Part shown: positions 51,955 through 60,045 of the stretch, one piece after another
Layout of the letters: each line of letters begins with the position of its first letter
Numbering within the stretch: position 1 is the stretch's first letter
DNA from: Firmicutes bacterium HGW-Firmicutes-9
GTDB lineage: Bacteria; Bacillota; Clostridia; Christensenellales; CAG-138
Assembly (NCBI GenBank): GCA_002841395.1
Contig: PGZM01000010.1
Location: 24,293 to 88,292, forward strand
Length of the DNA stretch: 64,000 nucleotides
Direction of reading: 5' to 3'
Notes under the pieces: generated by a model
The model's database searches: none
What the model was told of the DNA's origin: nothing
The model's input: only the letters and a program-made list of their open reading frames with translations
Position numbers and translations under genes: made by a program

Positions 51955-53181
51955 TTATGCCCGAATCCAATCGAAATACGCTTGTGTCGCCTGTTCGCGC
52001 GAGGCATGCTCGCAAGCATAGTTTCTTGCCCGCGCGCCGAGCTCGCGCATCGGCACCGTGCTGGCATGCAGCCGCAAAATCGCGTCCGCCATCTCCTGCG
52101 GTTCTCCGGGCGTGATGCACAGCCCGAAGCTCTCGCGCTCAATCGACCGCGCCCACTCGCTGCCTGCCTCCGCGCTGACGATCAAGGGTCTGCCCGCCGC
52201 GAGCGCAAGCTGCGTCGCGCTCGGCACGGCGATGCGCGTCATGCCCTTTTTCAGCGGCACAAGCACCACATCCGCCAGCGAATAGATCTGCGCAATCTGA
52301 GCGGTGGATTTCAGCGGAAAAAGCAACACGTTGTCGATCTGCTCCCGCACGATGCGGCTTTCGACATGGCCACGCAGGGAGCCGTCGCCAAAGACCAAAA
52401 TCCGGATATCCGACTCGTTTTTTAAAAGCTTCGCCGCGTCGAGAATCACGTCCGGCTCCTGCAGGAAGCCAAGCGTGCCCGCATAGACGGCATAAAACCC
52501 CTCGCGCGGGAGATTGCACTCCTCAAACATCGCGTTTTCTTCGCGCAGGATCGGTTGAATCGCGTTGGTATCCGCCCAGTTGGGAATCACCGCGATCTTA
52601 TCCTCCTGCACGCCGCGCGCAACCAGGGTTCGCTTCATTTCGTCCGAAAGCGTGATGAACGCGTGGTTTTTGCGGTAGATGTGCTGTTCCATCCTGCGGC
52701 ACAGGCGCACAAACGGGTGCCATTCGGTGTATTTGCCCGCGGCGACGAGATTGTCCGGGAAAATTTCCTGAAGAATATAGACCGTCCGCGCTTTGCGGCT
52801 GAGTCCTGCGCCGACGAGGCCGAGATAGGCAGGCTTGCTGCAAAAGATGTAGACGTCCGCCTTGAGTTTCTTCGCGGTGCGATAGATGGCGAGCGTGTTC
52901 TGCAGCGCCCTAAGTGCGCGCTCAAACAGCTTTGCGCCGCGCCGCGCCTTCTTACCGACGCGCTGAATACGATAGCCCTGCGGCGATATCTCATCCCGGC
53001 GGTCATAGAACGCCTCGCGCTCTTCTTCGGTCATATCGTGACCCGGCAGCTTGGTGACCACGCTGACGCGCGCGCCATAGCGGCACAAGTCCTCCGCAAG
53101 ATCGGCATACAGGTGGGTAATCGGCGTGACTTCCGGCGCAAAATGCGTCGCAATCAGCGCAATATGCAGTTGTTGCTCCAT
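51955..53181 (-). CDS. Family 4 glycosyltransferase, WbuB-like
   Basis: A 408-residue GT-B transferase. The N-terminal HIALIATHFAPEVTPITHLYADLAEDL and the donor domain with VYAGTLGFLQEPDVILDAAKLL and the LVPLKKGMTRIAVPSATQLALAAGRPLIV region resemble WbuB, an L-fucosaminyl transferase. It is cytoplasmic and membrane-associated, adding a sugar to a lipid-linked precursor. Start ATG 53181 after a GAGAGGGGC region. With the CapF-type reductase it suggests a surface polymer containing L-FucNAc, though the donor is inferred. Confidence 0.88.
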   Translation of the reverse strand: MEQQLHIALIATHFAPEVTPITHLYADLAEDLCRYGARVSVVTKLPGHDMTEEEREAFYDRRDEISPQGYRIQRVGKKARRGAKLFERALRALQNTLAIYRTAKKLKADVYIFCSKPAYLGLVGAGLSRKARTVYILQEIFPDNLVAAGKYTEWHPFVRLCRRMEQHIYRKNHAFITLSDEMKRTLVARGVQEDKIAVIPNWADTNAIQPILREENAMFEECNLPREGFYAVYAGTLGFLQEPDVILDAAKLLKNESDIRILVFGDGSLRGHVESRIVREQIDNVLLFPLKSTAQIAQIYSLADVVLVPLKKGMTRIAVPSATQLALAAGRPLIVSAEAGSEWARSIERESFGLCITPGEPQEMADAILRLHASTVPMRELGARARNYACEHASREQATQAYFDWIRA

Positions 53182-53386
53182 CCCGATAGCCCCTCTCGCC
53201 CATTGCCAACAATGATTCGGTGCGCAGGCGTTTCATTTGCCTACTTCTTCCGTTTCGCAGTTGCGCTTCCAACGGGATTTTACCCCGCTTATAGGGCAAA
53301 TTTTACCATGCAAGTACGTAGGTGTCAATCAAGCCCACCCGCCCGCGGTACTCTGCAAGCAGCAGGATAATTCACCAAATCGCAAA

Positions 53387-53417
53387 CAAAAAAGAGCGGA
53401 GAAAACATTCTCCGCTC
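53387..53417 (-). terminator. Terminator of the BTAD regulator gene
   Basis: GAGCGGAGA pairs with TCTCCGCTC and on the minus strand is followed by six T residues. Confidence 0.92.
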
Positions 53418-53434
53418 CCGAACGGCACCCGCCG

Positions 53435-54682
53435 TTAATCCTCATCCTTAAATTCCGGAAGCCGCTTCTGCGTCGCCGTGTCATATTTGTTGATGCACAA
53501 CGGCCGCAGTTTATACGTCAGCACCACGCTGGATTTGACATACTCGTTATAAAACGCCCGTTTGATGCGATCCATGACGAGTCTGCCCGTTTCGTACGTG
53601 ACGGATGGCAGCAGCACGACGTATTGCATCACGCTGTAGCGCGAGATCGTATCTCCACGGCGCAGGTTGGACTGCGACACGTGCAGCAGCTGCTTCATGA
53701 TGTTATCCAGCACAAGATTATCAAACCGCTGCTCATAGGTGTTGCTGATGGTCAACAACGCCAGAAACATCGTACCGTTATAGCGCTCAAGCATGCGGCG
53801 CTGCAGTTGGTAGATCTCCTTGAAAATCTCATATTCGCAGACGAAAGCGCCGTGCCCGTCGGTATCCTCCTCGAGCATGTTCTGCACCTTTTCGATGTCC
53901 GCTTCCATCTCCTGATCCGCCTGCACGATGAGCTTATACACCGCGCGGATCTCGCCGGAAGGCTGGATGCCAAGCTGTTTGTAGTGCAGATCGGTCGCAA
54001 AATAGTACTGCGAGAGCGCCTCGCGCTTTTTGCCCGTCTTGACCAGCGCCATCATCAACTCCAGATGCAGGCGTTCGTCAAACATATCCACGTCCATCGC
54101 CTTGCGGCAAACCTGGACGATCATGTCATACTCCTCTTCCACTTTGAGAAGATCGAGCAGGGTAAACACGCTCTCTAAAAACAGATCGTGATAATACACG
54201 CTCTTGGGCACAACCCACATCTCCTCGGCGGAGTTGGTGAGCAGCGGCCCCGTGTAGATCTGCAACATCTGCAGATACCGCTCGATGCACTCGCGGTTGC
54301 TCATGCCGGGCGTGCGCGCCTCCTGACAAAGCCGCTCGAACTCGAACACATCGATCTCGCAATCAAGGTTGGGGTTCCATTGATACGCACCGCGCGCGGT
54401 CAGGATGGAATCCGACAACTCCGGCAGATTGCTTTGATCCACCAGCGAGCGATAGCGATGCAGCAGCGTTCTAAGCGCCGTGGCAGGATTGCGGTTCTCT
54501 TTGTCCGACCAGAGCATCTCCAGCAGTTCCTCGTGCGGAACCGCCCGATCCTTTTTGAGGATCAGGTACTCGAGAAACTGACTCGTCTTCTTTGCCTGGC
54601 GCAGCTGCGTGAGCGCAACGTTTCCGTTGACCACAATCTCAAAGTTGCCAAACATCTTGATTTTAATCTTTGCATTTGCCAT
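53435..54682 (-). CDS. BTAD-domain transcriptional regulator with degenerate GGDEF domain
   Basis: A 415-residue protein. An OmpR-type winged helix at about 3-100 (IKMFGNFEIVVNG, ALRTLLHRYRSLV) is followed by a bacterial transcriptional activation domain (about 105-260, EIDVFEFERLCQEA, then helical repeats). The C-terminal part (about 300-400) contains LRRGDTISRYSVMQYVVLLP in the place of a GGDEF loop (usually RxGGDEFxxLL), so it should not make c-di-GMP but may bind a nucleotide. ATG 54682 is preceded by GGAGGAG. It lies next to the pilus operon, same strand, 96 bases after pilT. Confidence 0.88.
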   Translation of the reverse strand: MANAKIKIKMFGNFEIVVNGNVALTQLRQAKKTSQFLEYLILKKDRAVPHEELLEMLWSDKENRNPATALRTLLHRYRSLVDQSNLPELSDSILTARGAYQWNPNLDCEIDVFEFERLCQEARTPGMSNRECIERYLQMLQIYTGPLLTNSAEEMWVVPKSVYYHDLFLESVFTLLDLLKVEEEYDMIVQVCRKAMDVDMFDERLHLELMMALVKTGKKREALSQYYFATDLHYKQLGIQPSGEIRAVYKLIVQADQEMEADIEKVQNMLEEDTDGHGAFVCEYEIFKEIYQLQRRMLERYNGTMFLALLTISNTYEQRFDNLVLDNIMKQLLHVSQSNLRRGDTISRYSVMQYVVLLPSVTYETGRLVMDRIKRAFYNEYVKSSVVLTYKLRPLCINKYDTATQKRLPEFKDED

Positions 54683-54778
54683 GCCGTCTCCTCCTTGTGC
54701 TTTGGCGTGGTGCGGTGCGTCAAAGCGCATCGCCAAATTGTGTTTATCTTGATACGGAGCTTCTCCGTATGCTTGACG

Positions 54779-55840
54779 TTAGTCGCCGAGCTTCTTTCGA
54801 AGCTGCTCGGGGTTTGCCGCAAATAGCAGCGCGGTCTCCTTTGTGATCCGCTTTTCAGAATAGAGCCGGAAGATATCACCGTCCATCGCGCGCATCCCCT
54901 CCGCCTGGCCGGAAAAGATCACGTTATCCATCTGGTGCGCCTTCGCGTCGCGAATCATGTTCTGAATCGCGCTGTTGACCAGCATGATCTCAAACACGGG
55001 CTCCAATCCTCCATCCACCGTCGGCAGCAGCTGCTGGCTGACCACCGCGCGGAGCACCATGGAAAGCTGCACGCGAATCTGTTGCTGCTGATTGGCGGGA
55101 AACACGTCGATGATGCGGTCGATGGTCTTCGCAGCGCCCACCGTGTGCAGCGTGCTCAGCACGAGCTGTCCGGTTTCGGCCGCGGTGAGCGCGGTCTGAA
55201 TCGTCTCAAAATCGCGCATTTCGCCCAACAGGATCACGTCCGGCGCCTGCCGGAGCGCGGCGCGCAGGGCGGTTTTATAGCTCTGTGTGTCGTGCTCGAT
55301 CTCGCGCTGACTCAATACGCTCGCCTTGTGCGCGTGGATGAATTCAATCGGGTCTTCGATGGTGATGATGTGTCCACGACGGTTGGTATTGATGCGATCG
55401 ATGATACACGCGAGCGTGGTCGATTTTCCGCTTGCCGCAGGCCCTGTAACCAGTACAAGACCTTTCTTGAAGTCTGCGAGGCGTAAAATTTCATCGGGGA
55501 TGTGCATCTTCTGCGGGTTCGGCAGCACGAGAGACACTACGCGCAGCACCATCGCGAGCGAGTTGCGCTGCTGATAGGCGTTGCATCGGAATCTGCCCAC
55601 GCCACTGATGGAGAACGAAAAATCGTCGTCGCCGTGCTGCGTCAGCCGGTCCATCTCACGATTGTCGAGCTCGTAGACCTGCTTGATCAGCCTGCGGGTG
55701 TCGTCCGGACGGAGCACGGTGTCCCGCAGCTGCTGCACCTCTCCCGAAACCTTGAGACGTACGCAGGAGCCGGGGATGATGAACACATCCGACCCGCCGC
55801 GCTCGATGGCGGACTGTAAGATTTCATGAATTTCGGACAT
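54779..55840 (-). CDS. pilT: PilT-like type IV pilus retraction ATPase
   Basis: A 353-residue hexameric ATPase. The N-terminal PAS-like domain (EILQSAIERGGSDVFI) lies before Walker A GPAASGKST near residue 132. The Asp box is IITIEDPIEFIH, Walker B is PDVILLGEMRD, and the His box is LVLSTLHTVGAAKTIDRI. The PilT hallmark near the C-terminus reads AIQNMIRD (canonical AIRNLIRE). It lacks the N-terminal domain and zinc cysteines of assembly ATPases (PilB/GspE). It ends a six-gene operon that starts with PilC. Confidence 0.92.
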   Translation of the reverse strand: MSEIHEILQSAIERGGSDVFIIPGSCVRLKVSGEVQQLRDTVLRPDDTRRLIKQVYELDNREMDRLTQHGDDDFSFSISGVGRFRCNAYQQRNSLAMVLRVVSLVLPNPQKMHIPDEILRLADFKKGLVLVTGPAASGKSTTLACIIDRINTNRRGHIITIEDPIEFIHAHKASVLSQREIEHDTQSYKTALRAALRQAPDVILLGEMRDFETIQTALTAAETGQLVLSTLHTVGAAKTIDRIIDVFPANQQQQIRVQLSMVLRAVVSQQLLPTVDGGLEPVFEIMLVNSAIQNMIRDAKAHQMDNVIFSGQAEGMRAMDGDIFRLYSEKRITKETALLFAANPEQLRKKLGD

Positions 55841-55842
55841 GG

Positions 55843-56259
55843 TTAGCCTCCCTGCCAGAGCGTGCCCGCGCTCTCCTGCGCCCAGCCTTCCGCGCTCTCA
55901 TATTTATATGATCGGATGATGCTCCTGCCGGATGACACGTCCGCAACCACGCGGAGCACGTGCCCGTCGCTTGCTTCTATCGCAAACGCGGCTGTCTGAT
56001 CTTCCTGCAGCAACACGCCTTCGACCGTCTCCGGCGAAACGCCCGATTTGAGCGCGTCGTCGAGCAAAGCTATCGTCTGCTGCGCGCGGGTGTCTGCCTC
56101 ATAGTAGGCCGCGGTACTCACGGCAGTCTTCTTGGTCAGCGCTGCGTCCGCGCGCGCCTGAATCAGCGAAAGCGACGCAAACAGCGTCAAGCTCACGATC
56201 ACAAGAATCAGCAAAATGCTGGAGGCCCCGATGCCCATCCGCGAAGGATACTGCTTCAT
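55843..56259 (-). CDS. Small membrane-anchored protein of the pilus operon (1)
   Basis: A 138-residue protein with one N-terminal membrane helix (about 11-34, SSILLILVIVSLTLFASLSLI) and a periplasm-side domain containing VLRVVADVSSGRSIIRSYKYES. The layout is that of a pseudopilin, but there is no G/E prepilin motif. It follows the gene at 56256 with a four-base overlap and precedes pilT by two bases, so the operon is tightly coupled. Family not recognised; a DUF4860-like role is possible. Confidence 0.75.
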   Translation of the reverse strand: MKQYPSRMGIGASSILLILVIVSLTLFASLSLIQARADAALTKKTAVSTAAYYEADTRAQQTIALLDDALKSGVSPETVEGVLLQEDQTAAFAIEASDGHVLRVVADVSSGRSIIRSYKYESAEGWAQESAGTLWQGG

Positions 56260-56678
56260 GGCGCCACCTCCGCGTCCGGCAAGTAGCGCACGGCATCGAG
56301 CGCGTAGACCTTGCCCTGCGGCGAAGTCACGGTCAGTTCGATGTCATACAGCGTGCCTTGCAGCGGGGAGTTGTCGCTCGTCACCACGCAGTCCACGGCG
56401 AGATCCTCGTCGATCTCGACCGAGAACACGCGCGCGCCGCATTCGTTGCAGGTGTTGTCTCCAATGGGGTCTGCTTTCACCTGCTCCGCGACGGTCTCCA
56501 TCGCAAGAATTGCGCGGGACTCATACTCACTCGCGCGCGCGGTCGCGTTTGCCACCGTGATCAGGCGGACAATCACGCTTGCCGAGAGCGCAAAGAATAG
56601 GATGACGATGGTCAGCTCGATCAAAACCGGGCTGAAAGAGCTTCGTTTTTTCGGAGGCGTGAGCATTTGATCCGTCAT
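56256..56678 (-). CDS. Pseudopilin-like protein of the pilus operon (2)
   Basis: A 140-residue protein with a prepilin-like N-terminus: KRSSFSPVLIELTIVILF followed by a hydrophobic helix. The LIEL glutamate is at the position of the conserved pilin Glu5, but the residue expected before the cleavage site is Ser instead of Gly. Two cysteines (CNEC) occur near residue 78. It overlaps both neighbours by four bases. Confidence 0.75.
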   Translation of the reverse strand: MTDQMLTPPKKRSSFSPVLIELTIVILFFALSASVIVRLITVANATARASEYESRAILAMETVAEQVKADPIGDNTCNECGARVFSVEIDEDLAVDCVVTSDNSPLQGTLYDIELTVTSPQGKVYALDAVRYLPDAEVAP

Positions 56679-57175
56679 GCGCCGCCCTCCTTTGCCGCCT
56701 GCAGATAGAACGCGCTTTCATGCATTCTGCCACCCTGGTCGACGATCTCAATTTCCAGCAGGCTTCCCTCCAGCGCAAACGTTAAGCTGGCAGCATCGAA
56801 AATCTTCTCGCCATAATCCGGCGAAAACGGCAGATCCGCCCGCGCAAAATATTCGCGCACGGCGACACCGTCGCAGTAGATATAGGTATGATACGCCTCG
56901 CCACCGAACGTTTGGCCGAGCGTGAGCACAGTGACGTCCAGCTCCTGCCGGACCTCGATCTGCCCCGCTTCGTCCGCACCGCGCAGTTTGCCGAGCAGAT
57001 AGCTCATGCCAGTGCGCGAGACAAACGCCTGCTCTGCCGTTGCGTTGATCATGCGGTATGATCGCGCGCCGACGACGACAACCACCAGCGAAAGAAGCGC
57101 AAACGTCGCTAGCAGCGCGAAGACAAACGCGCCGCGCACATCGCCGCGCTGCGTTGTGATCGGCCGGGCGCTCAT
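56675..57175 (-). CDS. Small membrane-anchored protein of the pilus operon (3), DUF4860-like
   Basis: A 166-residue protein with one membrane helix (about 15-36, FVFALLATFALLSLVVVVVG) and an extracytoplasmic domain beginning RMINATAEQAFVSRTGMSYLLGKLRGADEAG. Such proteins occur in Gram-positive pilus-like operons as DUF4860; I assign that only by general resemblance. It overlaps the next gene (56678) and the previous one (57172) by four bases each. Confidence 0.75.
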   Translation of the reverse strand: MSARPITTQRGDVRGAFVFALLATFALLSLVVVVVGARSYRMINATAEQAFVSRTGMSYLLGKLRGADEAGQIEVRQELDVTVLTLGQTFGGEAYHTYIYCDGVAVREYFARADLPFSPDYGEKIFDAASLTFALEGSLLEIEIVDQGGRMHESAFYLQAAKEGGA

Positions 57176-57501
57176 GAGCCGCCTCCGATGCGCGTCACCT
57201 GCACGCTGGGCATCAGGTTTGCCGCGATTACGTCATAGAACACGGCATAGCGGCTTTCGTCCACCGAGATGCCATAGTTGTCATATAAATAAGAAAGGCT
57301 CGGCGGATATTTCCCCTCCACCGCATAGCAGGTCACGATCCCGCGTGAGATCGCTGCCGAAACCATCTCGGTTTCCCGCTCCGCGCTGCGCTGCTGGGTT
57401 GAAACCAGCGCGATGAGGAACACCACGGCAAGCAACGCAAACACAAATGCAGCGGACAGCAGTCCGCGGTATTGTCCGCGCGGTCTCTCATAGAGATGCA
57501 T
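57172..57501 (-). CDS. Small membrane-anchored protein of the pilus operon (4)
   Basis: A 109-residue protein with one membrane helix (about 12-33, LLSAAFVFALLAVVFLIALV) and a small external domain with KYPPSLSYLYDNYGISVDES, a stretch also seen in minor pilin-like proteins. ATG 57501 follows AAAGGAG by eight bases. It overlaps the next gene by four bases and is 140 bases after pilC, in which gap I see no terminator. Confidence 0.75.
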   Translation of the reverse strand: MHLYERPRGQYRGLLSAAFVFALLAVVFLIALVSTQQRSAERETEMVSAAISRGIVTCYAVEGKYPPSLSYLYDNYGISVDESRYAVFYDVIAANLMPSVQVTRIGGGS

Positions 57502-57641
57502 GCCGGATGCTCCTTTCGGTAATGGTATCCTATCAGCCAATCGGGTTCGCGGAAGGATTCGTGTTATAAAACGTCAATCTTTTGACTCCAACGCCAAAAT
57601 ATCGATTCGGGTTCCGTTGATTCGCATCTTTTGGGAACGAT

Positions 57642-58697
57642 TTAGCCCACCGCGGAGAGCACCGACAGCAGCGGCAGCATCACGGAGAGCAGAATGCCGC
57701 CGATCACGACGGAAAGCACCGCAACCAGCGTCGGCTCGATCATCGCGATCACGTTGTGGATCGCATCGTCCGCCTCGTTCATATAGATGCCGCTGAGTTT
57801 TTCCATGACCGCGTCGATCTTGCCTGCAGCTGTTCCGAAGCGAATCATCTTCTCGTGCATGGGCTCAAACAGGCCGCTCTTTTCTGCGGCATCGGCAAAG
57901 TTTCCGCCCGAGAGCAGATGCTCCCGCGCGCGCTCGGCCTGCCGTTTGTGTTTCTCATCCGTAACGACCGTTGGCGCAAGCTGCATCGCATCCTCAACCG
58001 GATAACCTGAAGCGAGCATCATCGACAGCGCGGAGGCATATCGCGCGGTCGAAAGCCGCGCATTGACGCGGCGCACCGGCGGCAGCAGCTTGGAAAGCAG
58101 CGCCAATACGGATTCGCGTTTGCTCGTGCGCAGCAGAATGCCGAACACGATTAGCGCAACCGCGAACACGCCCACGAGAATCAGCATGCCTTTGCCGACG
58201 CCAACACCGATCTGCATCGCAGCAGATGCGGGACTGCCCGCCGATAGACCGAGGCTGTCGAACACACGCTGAAACACGGGAATCACGCTGATGACCAATA
58301 TTGCGATGACCACCGCGAGCATCATCACGAGCACGCTCGGATAGAGTATCGCGTTTTTAACCGAGGTTTTGATCTGTGCTTCCCACTGATAATAGTTTGC
58401 AAGCGAAGCCATGACCTCATCGAGCTTGCCGGAGCGTTCGCCGATGCGCGTCAGCGCAAGCATATAGCTTGGGAAAATACCTGCGTCTTCCAGCGCATCC
58501 GACAGCGTGCCACGGCGATCCACCGCCGCGCGCATGCTCTCAAAGCGCGCGCCGAAGCGGCTGTCCGCATAGCTGCGCGCGAGGGTATCCATGCCGTCGC
58601 CCAGCGGAATGCCCGCCTTGAGCACCATGGCGACCTGCTCGCAAAAGAGCGCAATCTCGTCCGGCGGAAGCGTTTTCTGCGTCGTTTTCTCCTGCAT
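57642..58697 (-). CDS. pilC: PilC/GspF-type inner-membrane platform protein
   Basis: A 351-residue protein with two T2SSF domains (about 10-130 and 215-335), each followed by membrane helices (about 112-135, 168-190 and 325-348). EIALFCEQVAMVLKAGIPLGDGM and GERSGKLDEVMASLANYY are typical of the family. It forms the membrane base of type IV pilus or type II secretion machines. It is first in the operon; no PilB, PilM/N/O or prepilin peptidase accompanies it here. Confidence 0.92.
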   Translation of the reverse strand: MQEKTTQKTLPPDEIALFCEQVAMVLKAGIPLGDGMDTLARSYADSRFGARFESMRAAVDRRGTLSDALEDAGIFPSYMLALTRIGERSGKLDEVMASLANYYQWEAQIKTSVKNAILYPSVLVMMLAVVIAILVISVIPVFQRVFDSLGLSAGSPASAAMQIGVGVGKGMLILVGVFAVALIVFGILLRTSKRESVLALLSKLLPPVRRVNARLSTARYASALSMMLASGYPVEDAMQLAPTVVTDEKHKRQAERAREHLLSGGNFADAAEKSGLFEPMHEKMIRFGTAAGKIDAVMEKLSGIYMNEADDAIHNVIAMIEPTLVAVLSVVIGGILLSVMLPLLSVLSAVG

Positions 58698-58833
58698 TCC
58701 GGTTCCCCTTCTTATCGGATTCTTCTGGTCAAACTGCTCTGGGCAGTCGCTATTATTACATCGTAACAGATTTTTTAACTTTGTACATCTATTTCCTGCA
58801 TGAACGGTTCAAATGCGCATATGTCTTGAATGC

Positions 58834-59742
58834 TTAGTAGATGCGTTCGGTGATATAGTCGTTCTCTTTATGGCGCGAGCCGTCCAGCGTCGGGTCCATC
58901 CAGACCCATTTACCCTCTAAATACACGCTGTTCCAGGAATGATAGAGATTCTCCGGCGTCACGGTGCCGATCAGCATCCGCGTGGGAATCCCCTCGGAGC
59001 GTAGCATGACCGCAAGCAGCGCCGCATAGTCAAAGCAAATGCCCGTACCGCTCGCAAGCGACGCGTCCGCATTCGGCAGATAGCCGGTCTCGACCGTTCT
59101 GGCCAGCTCGTTGTCATAGGTCATGTGCTTGACCACAAACTTATAAAACGCTTTGGCGATCTCTGTTTGGTCGGTCATGCCGTGGGCAAGTTCGCGCGCT
59201 TTTTGCACCGTCGCGCTGTCCGCATCGTACCATACATATTGACTCGGATATAAGAACGGAATCGTCTCGCTCGCCAACGTGACGTCGATCTCAACGCCAT
59301 ATCGAAGGGCGTACAAATCGTCCTCCACCTGCTCCATCACGCGGACGGTATAGCTGCCGTCTCCCATCTGGAGCGGAAACACGCTGTATCCTTCTCCGCC
59401 CGGCAGATCATAATAGTATGTCTGCGCGCTGGTTGCAATCCGCGCTTTGAGCCGCTTGTCACTCGCCACACATTGGATCATCACATACCCTTGATCGGTA
59501 TGCGAAGCGTCGATTGTTACCCCCGCGCCCGTGAACACGACAGTTCCGGATGCTTCCGGCAGCAAGAGAGGCTTTGTTTCCTCCTGCGCCGCCGTGCTTG
59601 ATTGCGCAACAGCAGATTCGGTTTCCGCCGCATCCGGCGCCGCGGAATCGCTCGCCGCGCAGGCCGTCAGGCAGAAGAAGCCGAAGAAAAGCAGCCACGC
59701 AATTCCTTTTTGCAACCGTTCGGCCACCGACGCTTGAATCAT
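58834..59742 (-). CDS. Transglutaminase-like lipoprotein
   Basis: A 302-residue exported protein. The signal peptide ends in the lipobox CLTAC (lipidated Cys near residue 28), followed by an Ala/Glu/Ser tether. The papain-fold transglutaminase core has Cys in GTGICFDYAAL (near 235), His in LYHSWNSVYLEG and Asp in WMDPTLDGS, a complete triad. Such proteins are peptidases or cross-linkers at the cell surface. A good -10 box ends six bases before ATG 59742 and no ribosome-binding site is visible. Confidence 0.9.
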   Translation of the reverse strand: MIQASVAERLQKGIAWLLFFGFFCLTACAASDSAAPDAAETESAVAQSSTAAQEETKPLLLPEASGTVVFTGAGVTIDASHTDQGYVMIQCVASDKRLKARIATSAQTYYYDLPGGEGYSVFPLQMGDGSYTVRVMEQVEDDLYALRYGVEIDVTLASETIPFLYPSQYVWYDADSATVQKARELAHGMTDQTEIAKAFYKFVVKHMTYDNELARTVETGYLPNADASLASGTGICFDYAALLAVMLRSEGIPTRMLIGTVTPENLYHSWNSVYLEGKWVWMDPTLDGSRHKENDYITERIY

Positions 59743-59748
59743 GCAATG

Positions 59749-59778
59749 ATTATACTGCTATAAATCACGCAAATGCAA
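59749..59778 (-). promoter_or_regulatory. Promoter of the transglutaminase-like gene, possibly leaderless
   Basis: TTGCAT and TATAAT are 18 bases apart on the minus strand; the -10 box ends six bases before the start codon. The rest of the 59743-60045 gap holds only the terminator at 59975-60010. Confidence 0.6.
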
Positions 59779-59974
59779 CAAATTGTTACTTCGACACGTC
59801 TTTATCATCCGTTTTACCCCCAAATTCAAGCGATTTGATGTTACACTCGCTTTCTGGATTATTGTGTTCTTATGCGATTGTTACGGAACATCTTGATTTT
59901 AGAATGCCCATGTTACAATTTCAGAGGCCGTGTGACGAAATCCAGCCTAGTCCATAGCCGGACTTCTTCCTATA

Positions 59975-60010
59975 TAAAAGCATCCGGCGCAAGTCGCGCC
60001 GGATGCTTTG
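59975..60010 (-). terminator. Terminator of the large surface protein gene
   Basis: AAAGCATCCGGCGC pairs with GCGCCGGATGCTTT around GACTT, followed by a T-rich tail on the minus strand. Confidence 0.92.
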
Positions 60011-60045
60011 TTTTGGTTCAAGTTCCGTTGGTTTCTACGAATGTC

